From Propionibacteriaceae bacterium (GTDB taxonomy: Bacteria; Actinomycetota; Actinomycetes; Propionibacteriales; Propionibacteriaceae): a DNA stretch of 6,213 nucleotides. Of this stretch, positions 1 through 6,002 are shown one piece after another. The notes beneath the pieces are model-generated. The model did not search any database, was not told the DNA's origin, and saw nothing but the letters and a program-made list of their open reading frames with translations. How positions within the stretch are numbered: position 1 is the first letter of the stretch; every line of letters starts with the position of its first letter. The stretch lies in the NCBI GenBank assembly GCA_003158895.1, contig PMLO01000243.1, forward strand, positions 1 through 6,213, read 5' to 3'. The translations under genes were made by a program, and so were the position numbers.

Positions 1-57
1 ATCGTCGGTGACCTGTACGAGGTCATCCCCGCACTGATTGCAGAAGTCCACAAGTAA
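1..57 (+). CDS. fixB: Electron transfer flavoprotein alpha subunit (FixB/EtfA), C-terminal end only
   Basis: Only the last 18 codons and the TAA stop are in the window; the reading frame is open from base 1. The peptide IVGDLYEVIPALIAEVHK matches the way ETF alpha subunits end: a conserved V-G-D-x-x-E-V-(I/V)-P-x-L segment closing the FAD-binding domain. In the family, the alpha subunit binds FAD and pairs with the beta subunit (FixA/EtfB) as the NADH-dependent or dehydrogenase-dependent electron carrier. The identification rests on this short tail plus the downstream fixC and fixX genes on the same strand, which make FixB more likely than a housekeeping EtfA. fixA is expected just upstream, outside the window. 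Only 21 nt separate the stop from the next start, so the genes are probably co-transcribed. Confidence 0.8.
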   Translation: MVGDLYEVIPALIAEVHK

Positions 58-78
58 CCATCGAAGGAGCTGGAGCCC

Positions 79-1551
79 ATGACCCAAGAGTTCGACGCGA
101 GCTACGACGTCGTCGTCGTCGGAGCAGGTGCCTCCGGGCTGTCCTGCGCCGTGCAGGCTGCCAAGGACGGCCTCAGCTGTGCCATTCTCGAGAAGGAGGC
201 CCAGACCGGGGGCAGCTCGGCATTCGCCGAGGGCCACGCCGCGTTCGAGTCCGACGAGCAGAAGAAGCGCGGCATCACGGTCACCAAGGACCAGGCGTTC
301 AACACCTACCTCGACTACTCCCACTGGCGCGCTGATCCGCCGCTCGTCAGCCGGTTCGTGGAGAACGCCGCCACCACCATCGTGAAGATGCGCGACGAGG
401 TGGGCGTCCACTACGAGGACGTCACCGTCACAGCGCTCGACCAGCCCGGAGAGCTCGTCACCTGGCACCTGCCCGAGGGCGAGGTGGCCCGCGTCATCGA
501 GCTCCTCGAGGCCGACGCACGGCGGCGCGGAGTCGACGTGTTCCTCTCCACAGCCGCCACGCAGATCCTCAAGGACGCCGACGGCAAGGTGATCGGCCTG
601 GTGGCGAAGGACAAGGACGGCCAGCAGGTACGTCTCGGCGCCAAGGCCGTCGTCATCGGAACCGGCGGTTTCGCCGCCAATCCTGAGATGCTCGACAAGT
701 ACACCAAGTACGGCATCGGCGAGAAGCTCATCAACGTCGGCGGGCTGGGCAACACCGGAGACGGGATCACCATGGTCCTCGCGGCCGGCGGTACGGAGCA
801 CAACTCGATCGGGACGCTCCTGCTGTTCCCGTTCATGCGTGACAAGACGATCACCAGCCACACGAACTGCACCGGGATGCAGCCGTACTTCTGGGTGAAC
901 GCCACCGGGCAGCGCTTCGTCGACGAGGTCGTCGGGATGTCCTTCGGCAACGCGGGCGACGTCACAGCCGTACAGCCGGGAGCGTTCTACTGGTCCATCA
1001 TCGACCAGGCCACGATCCGCCACCTGGTCGCGGACGGCAACGAGATCGGGCTGGGCATCTACGTCCGCAACAACGAGAAGATGGTCAACCTGCCGACCGA
1101 GATCGAGGCAGATGCCGCGGACGAGAACCGCACCAACGTGGTCAAGGGCGAGACGATCGAGGAGCTCGCCACGAACATGGGGGTCGATCCCGGAGTGCTT
1201 CGGGCCGAGGTCGACGCGTACAACGAGCTGTGCGCGAACGGGGCGGACACGAAGTTCCACAAGCCCGCGAAGTTCCTCCGCCCCGTCACCGAGGGACCGT
1301 TCTTCGCCATCAAGATGGAGACCGGGATCATGATCTCCATGGGCGCGCTCAAGATCGACGAGCACATGCGCTGCCTCGACGGGAACGGCAACCCTGTTCC
1401 CGGCCTGTACTCGGTGGGCTGCGACGCAGGAGGCATGTTCGGCGAGTCGTACGCGCTACCCATCCCCGGGTCGGCCAACGGCTTCGCCCTCACCTCGGGA
1501 TGGCTCGCCGCAGACGACATCGCCGCCGAGATCACGGCTGGCGCTCTGTAG
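79..1551 (+). CDS. FAD-dependent oxidoreductase of the fumarate reductase/ketosteroid dehydrogenase superfamily (FAD_binding_2), inserted in a fix operon
   Basis: A soluble 490-aa flavoprotein. Residues 9-38 form the Rossmann beta-alpha-beta unit with GAGASG at 15-20 and the ribose-binding acid near E38; TGGSS (43-47) and GNTGDG (224-229) are further FAD contacts typical of FAD_binding_2 proteins. WVNATGQRFVDE (272-283) is the family motif whose Arg (R279) aligns with the proton-shuttle Arg of flavocytochrome c fumarate reductase. GLYSVGCDAGG (442-452) and YALPIPGSANGFALTSG (458-474) are the C-terminal FAD motif. There is no signal peptide, twin-Arg motif, haem site or FMN-binding domain, so it is likely cytosolic and draws electrons from, or gives them to, a separate partner. 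The ATG follows AAGGAG (64-69) by 9 nt. It lies between fixB and fixC, so Fix proteins are the obvious partner. The substrate cannot be told: an enoate/enoyl reductase, a tricarballylate-type (TcuA) dehydrogenase or a ketosteroid-type dehydrogenase all remain possible. Confidence 0.88.
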   Translation: MTQEFDASYDVVVVGAGASGLSCAVQAAKDGLSCAILEKEAQTGGSSAFAEGHAAFESDEQKKRGITVTKDQAFNTYLDYSHWRADPPLVSRFVENAATTIVKMRDEVGVHYEDVTVTALDQPGELVTWHLPEGEVARVIELLEADARRRGVDVFLSTAATQILKDADGKVIGLVAKDKDGQQVRLGAKAVVIGTGGFAANPEMLDKYTKYGIGEKLINVGGLGNTGDGITMVLAAGGTEHNSIGTLLLFPFMRDKTITSHTNCTGMQPYFWVNATGQRFVDEVVGMSFGNAGDVTAVQPGAFYWSIIDQATIRHLVADGNEIGLGIYVRNNEKMVNLPTEIEADAADENRTNVVKGETIEELATNMGVDPGVLRAEVDAYNELCANGADTKFHKPAKFLRPVTEGPFFAIKMETGIMISMGALKIDEHMRCLDGNGNPVPGLYSVGCDAGGMFGESYALPIPGSANGFALTSGWLAADDIAAEITAGAL

Positions 1552-1562
1552 AACCGGACGTC

Positions 1563-1589
1563 GGTGGCGGGCCGGCCAGGCCCGCCACC
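1563..1589 (+). promoter_or_regulatory. Perfect intercistronic hairpin upstream of fixC
   Basis: Arms GGTGGCGGGCC (1563-1573) and GGCCCGCCACC (1579-1589) are perfectly complementary over 11 bp around a 5-nt loop (GGCCA). It begins 11 nt after the flavoprotein stop and ends 19 nt before the fixC Shine-Dalgarno sequence. No T-run follows, so it is not a classical intrinsic terminator. It could be a partial terminator, a barrier to 3' exonucleases that stabilises the upstream mRNA, or a processing site that sets different levels for the two halves of the operon. The structure is seen in the sequence; the role is inference. Confidence 0.55.
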
Positions 1590-1608
1590 AACTCCGCCCC
1601 AGCACACC

Positions 1609-1614
1609 AAGGAG
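1609..1614 (+). promoter_or_regulatory. Ribosome binding site fixing the fixC start
   Basis: AAGGAG lies 6 nt before the ATG at 1621. The frame is open further upstream to a GTG at 1564, but that codon lies inside the hairpin, has no Shine-Dalgarno sequence, and would add a Pro/Gly-rich extension with no counterpart in FixC proteins. The ATG at 1621 is therefore the better start. Confidence 0.8.
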
Positions 1615-1620
1615 TCGCAC

Positions 1621-2919
1621 ATGAGCACCGACGTCGACTTCGACGTGATCGTCATCGGCGCGGGCATCGCCGGGATGGTGTGCGCCCACCAGCTGGCCAG
1701 GGCCGGCCATGAGGTCGTACTGATCGAACGTGGCCAGGAGCCGGGAACGAAGAACCTGTCCGGGGGCGTCCTCTACTGCCGGGTGCTCGAGGCCGTGTTT
1801 CCGGGATTCGTCGAGCGGGCCCCGGTGGAACGCCGGATCACCCGCAACGTGCTGAGCTTCCTCAACGACACCTCCCACCTGAACGTCGACTACTGGGACT
1901 CCCGGCTGGCCGAGCCGGTGAACGCCGTCACCGTGCTGAGAGCGAAGCTCGACCCGTGGATGGCCGCCGAGTGTGAGCAGGCCGGAGTCATGGTGATGCC
2001 GGGGGTGCGGGTCGACGCGCTCCTGCGCGAGGGCGACCAGGTGGTCGGCGTTCGGGCCGGCGACGACGAGCTGCGAGCCCATGTGGTGGTCGCAGCCGAC
2101 GGGGTCAACTCGTTCATCGCCCAAGAGGCAGGCGTCCGCCCCAAAGAGCCGATCAAGCACCTTGCTGTGGGCGTCAAGTCCGTCATCGCCCTACCCCGGA
2201 CGACCATCGAGGACCGGTTCCGGGTCAGCGGCGACGAGGGCGTCGCGTACGCCTTCGTCGGGGACTGCACCCAGTCGATCGCCGGTGGCGGCTTCCTCTA
2301 CACGAACCTCGACTCGGTCTCGCTCGGCGTGGTCCTGCGGCTGGACGACCTGGAAGCGAAGGGCCTGAGCTCCGCGGACGTGCACGACCGCTTCCTGGCC
2401 CACCCGGCGGTCGAACCTCTGATCCGGGGCGGCGAGCTGCTGGAGTACGGCTGCCATCTGACCATCGAGGACGGCCCCGCGATGGTCGCGCACGACCTCA
2501 CCCGACCGGGTCTGGTCATCATCGGCGACGCTGCCGGCTTCACACTCAACACCGGCCTGACGATTCGTGGCATGGACCTGGCTGCTGCCAGCGGCATGGC
2601 TGCCGCCACCGCCATCACGGCTGCCCTGAAAGCAGGCGACTTCTCCGACGACGGACTGAGCGGGTACCGGGCCGAGCTCGACCGCTCGTTCGTCGGCGCT
2701 GACCTGAAGACCTATGCCAAGGCGCCCGCGTTCCTCGAGAACCCACGCATGTACTCCGAGTACGGCCAGCTCCTGGCCGAGGTATTCCACGGCATCTACG
2801 CGCACGACCTCACGCCCCGCAAGCACCTGGTACCCACGGCGATGGCAGCGGTCAAAGCCTCCAGGCTGACGCTGAGCCACCTGATGCGTGACGGCTGGGC
2901 CGCGGCCCGCGCGCTCTAG
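1621..2919 (+). CDS. fixC: FixC, electron transfer flavoprotein-quinone oxidoreductase-like flavoprotein
   Basis: A 432-aa protein, close to the usual FixC length of about 430. Residues 8-36 are the Rossmann FAD-binding unit with GAGIAG at 13-18 and E36; TKNLSGGVLY (43-52) and VLRAKLDPWMA (105-115) are FixC/GG-reductase-type motifs; VVAADGVNS (156-164) and IIGDAAGF (300-307) are the later FAD contacts; GLTIRGMDLAAASG (312-325) is very characteristic of FixC/ETF-QO. The C-terminus ends in the FixC-like DGWAAARAL. In the family, FixC takes electrons from the FixAB flavoprotein and, with FixX, passes them to quinone; in Azotobacter-type FixABCX this is the exergonic branch of electron bifurcation. 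FixC lacks the C-terminal ferredoxin part of mitochondrial ETF-QO, which FixX supplies. It is 69 nt after the upstream flavoprotein and 14 nt before fixX. The annotated start is set by the AAGGAG at 1609-1614. Confidence 0.93.
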   Translation: MSTDVDFDVIVIGAGIAGMVCAHQLARAGHEVVLIERGQEPGTKNLSGGVLYCRVLEAVFPGFVERAPVERRITRNVLSFLNDTSHLNVDYWDSRLAEPVNAVTVLRAKLDPWMAAECEQAGVMVMPGVRVDALLREGDQVVGVRAGDDELRAHVVVAADGVNSFIAQEAGVRPKEPIKHLAVGVKSVIALPRTTIEDRFRVSGDEGVAYAFVGDCTQSIAGGGFLYTNLDSVSLGVVLRLDDLEAKGLSSADVHDRFLAHPAVEPLIRGGELLEYGCHLTIEDGPAMVAHDLTRPGLVIIGDAAGFTLNTGLTIRGMDLAAASGMAAATAITAALKAGDFSDDGLSGYRAELDRSFVGADLKTYAKAPAFLENPRMYSEYGQLLAEVFHGIYAHDLTPRKHLVPTAMAAVKASRLTLSHLMRDGWAAARAL

Positions 2920-2933
2920 AGAGGACGACCGAC

Positions 2934-3224
2934 ATGACACGCCTCCCCAGCATCACCGAGCGACTGGCTCGCAACACGTATCACCTCGACGACGACGAGA
3001 ACCACATCGAGGTGAACCAGGAGATCGCTCGGCGCACGGGCACCGGGAAGCTGCTGGTACGCATCTGTCCAGCCCAGGTCTACGGCGAGGCACCCGACGG
3101 CACCATCAGCGTCAACTACGCCGCGTGCCTCGAGTGCGGAACCTGCAACGCCATGGCCGCGCCCGGCGCGCTCATGTGGCACTATCCCCGCGGCGGTTTT
3201 GGTATCGCCTACCGCGAAGGCTGA
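2934..3224 (+). CDS. fixX: FixX, ferredoxin-like 4Fe-4S protein
   Basis: A 96-aa protein, the normal size for FixX. Its four cysteines sit in the FixX/ETF-QO pattern: C45 in ICPAQVY, and C65, C68 and C71 in ACLECGTC. These are expected to hold one 4Fe-4S cluster. The C-terminal MWHYPRGGFGIAYREG (81-96) is the strongly conserved FixX ending. There is no fourth Cys after C71, but that is normal for this family, since the CPA cysteine is the fourth ligand. The role is to carry electrons with FixC to quinone or to a dedicated acceptor. The ATG follows GAGG (2921-2924) by 9 nt, and only 14 nt lie between the fixC stop and this start, so translation is probably linked. It is the last gene of the operon on this strand. 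Confidence 0.93.
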   Translation: MTRLPSITERLARNTYHLDDDENHIEVNQEIARRTGTGKLLVRICPAQVYGEAPDGTISVNYAACLECGTCNAMAAPGALMWHYPRGGFGIAYREG

Positions 3225-3225
3225 C

Positions 3226-3250
3226 CCCCGCCCCATACCGGGGGGCGAGG
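3226..3250 (+). terminator. Possible GC-rich terminator hairpin after fixX
   Basis: Starting 2 nt after the fixX stop, CCCCGCCCC (3226-3234) can pair with GGGGCGAGG (3242-3250) with one C/A mismatch around a 7-nt loop (ATACCGG). There is no T-tract, which is common for actinobacterial terminators but also makes the call weak. The position at the end of the operon favours it. Confidence 0.4.
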
Positions 3251-3303
3251 TCCGGAGAGGCTGGAGTCATCGTGCCTCTGCCATGACGCGGCGTTGGGCG
3301 CGG

Positions 3304-3458
3304 TCAGGAGAAGAACGCGGAACCCAGCCCAGTGGCCGCGGCGACGCCCAGCAGGTTGAGCGGGTTCAGGCCCCCTCGGAGATGATCAACGTCAGATCGT
3401 TGACCGCCACCAGGTCGCCGTAACGGTAGGTCACGTGCTCAGCCTCGACGGCCGCCAT
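3304..3458 (-). pseudogene. Frameshifted gene fragment, identity uncertain
   Basis: Reading the minus strand from the ATG at 3458, the first frame gives MAAVEAEHVTYRYGDLVAVN then DLTLIISEGA and a TGA at 3366-3368. Moving frame at the run of five C's (3371-3375, + strand) continues it as EGGLNPLNLLGVAAATGLG then SAFFS and a TGA at 3304-3306. Both parts use almost only G or C at third codon positions, as real genes here do, which argues that they were one coding stretch broken by an indel. The first part looks like the start of an ABC-transporter ATPase (V-x-A-x-x-V-T-x-R-Y-G-D-L-V-A-V-N-D-L-T-L), but no Walker A follows, and the second part looks like a small hydrophobic C-terminus. The frame is also open upstream to 3575. 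I do not recognise the family. A sequencing error in the C-run would make this a small intact gene or a gene tail. Confidence 0.35.
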
Positions 3459-3734
3459 GCCTTCCACGATGTCAGTGCCGTCATCAGCCACGGCTCGACG
3501 CCGCCCGTCCCCGATCCCGCCACAGGCGCCATAGCCCGTCGCCGGGGAGCCAGGTCGACCGCTGTGCGCCAACACCAGTCACAGTTGCGACAGTACAAAC
3601 TCAACCGGAGTCCGCCAAGAGCCTCGCGATGTACGGGAGCAGGCATCGTCCTCGTGGGGAGCCCTCCTCGCGTGGGCCCGTAGCTCGCATCGCGCCCGAC
3701 GTGATGCGCGGACGCTCCTGCTGATCGCCACCCA

Positions 3735-3760
3735 CCGACCGCAGACGACTCTGCGGTCGG
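3735..3760 (-). terminator. Strong hairpin downstream of the aquaporin gene
   Basis: CCGACCGCAGA (3735-3745) and TCTGCGGTCGG (3750-3760) form a perfect 11-bp stem with a 4-nt loop. It lies 24 nt beyond the aquaporin stop codon in that gene's direction of transcription. No U-run follows on the minus strand, so it would act as the GC-rich, tailless terminator type often reported in actinobacteria, or as an mRNA 3'-end stabiliser. It would also block read-through in the opposite direction. Confidence 0.65.
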
Positions 3761-3784
3761 CGAACCCACGCTGGCGCGTGACCT

Positions 3785-4798
3785 CTAGGAGTGTTGCGGT
3801 CGTGGTCCTCCGGTCTCGGGAGGCATGTCGTGGTCGCCCTTACGAGGAGCGGTGCCCTCGGGCTCGCCCGGTCCCGCAGGTACGTCGTCCACGTAGGTCG
3901 CCTGGGGGATGGGTCCCCCTCCGGCTCGAGCGATGAGGACGTCACTGATGAACACGTCGTAGATGAGGATGCCGATCACGCCGCCGATGAGCGGGCCGAC
4001 GATGGGGATCCACCAGTAGTTGCTGAACCAGGCACCGTTACCCGGCATCGCCAGGTCTCCCCAGCCGGCGATCCACGCCAGAAGCCGGGGTCCGAGATCG
4101 CGCGCAGGGTTGATCGCATAACCGGCGTTGGCGCCGAACGACAGACCGATGGCACCTACAGCAAACCCGATGATGAGCGGACCGATGTTCGCCATGGCCG
4201 CCTTGTTCCGCATGTCGACAACCGCGGCGATCAGTATGAGAAGCAGAGCGGTTCCGACGATCTGGTCGGTGAGCGGGCCCCAGATGCCTCCCTTGTAGTA
4301 CGAGGCTGGGAAGGTCCCGAAGATGGAGAACGTCGCGACGCTGTGCCCGGTGGGCGTGCTCGCATCCTCGAACGCCTTGATCGCATCCTTGTAGACGAGG
4401 AGCACAACGGCGGCTCCGACGAAGGCGCCCGCCAACTGGGCGATCCAGTACGGGACGACCTTGCTCCACTTGAATCCACGGCGCACCGCGAACGCCAGCG
4501 TGACCGCAGGGTTGAGGTGCGCTCCGCTGATCCCGCCCGCCACGTACACACCGAAGGCGACCGCGAACGCCCATCCCCAGGCGATCACCAGCCAGTCGCC
4601 TGCTCCCAGGAGGGACGCGGTGGGGCCTTGGGTGCGCCCGGATCCGGGAAGCGCGGCAACCGTCATCGCGACGCTGCCGAGACCGATTAAGAGGAGGACG
4701 AAGGTTCCGAGGAATTCCGCTAGACATTCACCCCAGAGTCCGCCCCTTGCCTTGAGCCCACTTCCGCCCCGTAGCAGCGGGGGAATTTCAGCCGACAT
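3785..4798 (-). CDS. Aquaporin / glycerol uptake facilitator (MIP family)
   Basis: A 337-aa membrane channel with six predicted helices (roughly 24-47, 67-86, 113-136, 175-196, 204-222, 262-285) and the two half-helices bearing SGAHLNPAVT (NPA at 96-98) and GYAINPARD (NPA at 230-232). Asp after the second NPAR (D234) is typical of glycerol facilitators rather than water-only aquaporins. Aligning by eye to E. coli GlpF puts W76, G218, Y227 and R233 at the W48, G191, F200 and R206 filter positions, so small polyols or other uncharged solutes are a likely cargo. The protein is longer than the usual 250-280 aa: it has a long loop between helices 3 and 4 (about 137-172) and a Pro/Gly-rich hydrophilic C-tail of about 45 residues. 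The ATG follows GGAGGT by 4 nt. No glycerol kinase gene is adjacent, so its cargo is not shown by context. Confidence 0.92.
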   Translation of the reverse strand: MSAEIPPLLRGGSGLKARGGLWGECLAEFLGTFVLLLIGLGSVAMTVAALPGSGRTQGPTASLLGAGDWLVIAWGWAFAVAFGVYVAGGISGAHLNPAVTLAFAVRRGFKWSKVVPYWIAQLAGAFVGAAVVLLVYKDAIKAFEDASTPTGHSVATFSIFGTFPASYYKGGIWGPLTDQIVGTALLLILIAAVVDMRNKAAMANIGPLIIGFAVGAIGLSFGANAGYAINPARDLGPRLLAWIAGWGDLAMPGNGAWFSNYWWIPIVGPLIGGVIGILIYDVFISDVLIARAGGGPIPQATYVDDVPAGPGEPEGTAPRKGDHDMPPETGGPRPQHS

Positions 4799-5168
4799 CG
4801 TGACCTCCCATGATGGGTCCGCGTCCCGGAGTTGGGAAGGTCAACGATCTGGAGTTGGCTTTGCAACCGGCAGCCTTGACGACATGTCCCAGCTACCGAG
4901 GCGGTGGACGACGAAAATACTTGGATGAGACTCTTTTGAGCGTACGTCTACCGCTGCCGCTCCGCAGCCATTCGTCTCAACACCGGCTGACGCAGTCACG
5001 GGAGCGTGAGGCGGCGGCTCTTGAGGGGGGTGGTGATGGAGGCTGTGGCGGGAGATGGTCACGGCGGTGTTCGGCGGGCTCAGCTCGTCCTCGCCGGGGG
5101 CCTGCTCGAGGCGCCTGCCCAGTGATCGAGCACGGAATCCCTGGGAGGTGTGCCTGGTTGAATCGGGT
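4799..5168. other. Divergent intergenic region between the aquaporin and frnE-like genes
   Basis: About 370 bp that must hold promoters for both flanking genes. Apart from the aquaporin ribosome site, the most A/T-rich patch is at 4912-4940 (minus strand reads AAGTATTTTCGTC), which may include a -10 region, but I see no convincing -35/-10 pair on either strand. From about 5005 to 5150 the sequence is very G/C-rich, with frames open on both strands that have repetitive Arg/Gly/Ser/Pro composition and no family resemblance; I take these as chance. GGAGGT at 5144-5149 is the only good Shine-Dalgarno match before the frnE-like gene. Confidence 0.5.
4803..4808 (-). promoter_or_regulatory. Ribosome binding site of the aquaporin gene, near a short inverted repeat
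   Basis: On the minus strand GGAGGT lies 4 nt before the ATG at 4798. Its GG and the following bases can pair with GACC a few bases upstream, and CCCAT/ATGGG (4807-4817) forms a small palindrome partly overlapping the site. Weak hiding of the ribosome site is possible but the stem is only 3-4 bp. Confidence 0.6.
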
Positions 5169-5897
5169 ATGCGCATTGATATCTGGTCCGACATCGCCTG
5201 CCCGTGGTGCTACATCGGCCTGACTCGGTTCGACCGGGTGCTGGCGGAGTTCCCGCACGCCGATGAGGTGAGGGTCACCCTGCATTCGTTCCAGCTCGAC
5301 CCGACGTTGCCGGACTCGTACGACGGGACGGAGTCGGAGTACCTGGCCCAGGCCAAGCGGCTGCCGGAGGCGCAGGTACGCCAGATGTTCTCGCACGTCG
5401 AGGCTGCCGCGGCGACGGAGAGTCTGGCTCTTGACGTCGACACCATCAAGGTCGCGAACTCGCGCAAGGCGCACCGGCTGCTGCACGCGGCCCAGGACGC
5501 CGACTCGAGCGGCCGCACGGCCTGGGCGCTGAAGACCTCCCTGTTCCGGGCCCACTTCACGGGTGGCGAGACGATCTCGGATCCGGACACGCTCGTACGC
5601 CTGGCACGCGAGGCCGGCCTCGACGAGGCGACCGCTCGCGACGCCATCGACTCCGACGCTCGTGATCTCGAGGTGGCCGGCGACATCCAGGATGCAGTCG
5701 CGTATGGGATCCGTGGCGTCCCGTACTTCGTGTTCGAGGAGAAGTACGGGATCTCCGGCGCGCAACCCGCCGAGGTCTTCGAAGAAGCGCTCGCGCAGGT
5801 ATGGGACGAGCTCCATCCAGCACCGGTGACGAAATCGCTGCTCACCGTGCCCGGAGCGGCCGACGCCGAGGCCTGCGGCCCAGAGGGCTGCGACTGA
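5169..5897 (+). CDS. FrnE-type DsbA-family thiol-disulfide oxidoreductase
   Basis: A 242-aa thioredoxin-fold protein. The start MRIDIWSDIACPWCYIG is the FrnE signature, with the active-site CPWC at 11-14; the helical insert occupies about 50-165; GVPYFVF (183-189) carries the cis-Pro (P185) that faces the active site, and ISGAQPAEVF (195-204) is the family's C-terminal motif. No signal peptide is present, so it is probably cytosolic, unlike classical DsbA. The tail has a second pair, C236-x4-C241 (ACGPEGC); a C-x4-C pair also occurs in Deinococcus FrnE, where both motifs take part in redox function. A role in cytosolic disulfide handling or oxidative stress is likely; some relatives act in polyketide pathways. 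The ATG at 5169 matches family N-termini, but the best Shine-Dalgarno match (5144-5149) is 19 nt away, so initiation may be leaderless or weak. The open frame extends upstream to 5055, but without family resemblance. Confidence 0.92.
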   Translation: MRIDIWSDIACPWCYIGLTRFDRVLAEFPHADEVRVTLHSFQLDPTLPDSYDGTESEYLAQAKRLPEAQVRQMFSHVEAAAATESLALDVDTIKVANSRKAHRLLHAAQDADSSGRTAWALKTSLFRAHFTGGETISDPDTLVRLAREAGLDEATARDAIDSDARDLEVAGDIQDAVAYGIRGVPYFVFEEKYGISGAQPAEVFEEALAQVWDELHPAPVTKSLLTVPGAADAEACGPEGCD

Positions 5898-6002
5898 CGA
5901 CGAACCAGCGACCTCGACCCGTAGGCGTTGGCGTCCGGGCACACGTCCGGCAGAAGCGTGCGCCGGAACGGCCTCACTGCGAGCAGTCGCCTGAGGAGCG
6001 CC

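Larger units (their letters stand above)
3225..3784. other. 560-bp region without an intact gene, carrying decayed fragments
   Basis: No open frame here has convincing start, ribosome site and family resemblance together. What can be seen, from left to right: the possible fixX terminator (3226-3250); a coding-like but frame-broken minus-strand fragment (3304-3458, perhaps further); a slightly less GC-rich patch around 3578-3605 containing ACAGT twice, 4 nt apart; a minus-strand peptide ending WRTPVEFVLSQL (stop at 3579-3581) that faintly resembles a transposase tail; and the strong hairpin at 3735-3760 next to the aquaporin gene. The mixture suggests a site of past insertion or deletion between two operons. 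Confidence 0.5.

Noticed and set aside
2934..3224. Apparent loss of a fourth cysteine after C-x2-C-x2-C in FixX
   Set aside because: In FixX and ETF-QO the fourth ligand is the earlier CPA cysteine, here C45, so the cluster site is complete.
3199..3423. + strand frame of 74 codons starting inside fixX
   Set aside because: Overlaps the conserved fixX end, no ribosome site, and no resemblance to any family.
3791..4690. 299-codon + strand frame opposite the aquaporin gene
   Set aside because: It is antisense to a clear MIP gene with both NPA motifs; its Arg/Asp/Gly-rich peptide is the usual mirror of a hydrophobic gene.
4841..5194. Minus-strand open frame of 117 codons overlapping the start of the frnE-like gene
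   Set aside because: Antisense to a well-supported start, low-complexity His/Pro/Arg stretches and no recognisable domain.
4810..5223. Long + strand open frame of 137 codons across the divergent intergenic region
   Set aside because: Arg/Gly/Pro/Ser-rich composition, no family resemblance, poor start context and overlap with the frnE-like gene in another frame; typical of chance open frames in GC-rich DNA.
5875..5891. 7-bp stem (with one G-U pair and 3-nt loop) at the end of the frnE-like gene
   Set aside because: It lies inside the codons for the C-x4-C tail and has no T-run; more likely a by-product of the coding sequence than a terminator.
5930..5950. Short direct repeat CGTCCGG in the gap after the frnE-like gene
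   Set aside because: Only 7 bp, two copies, GC-rich; expected by chance.
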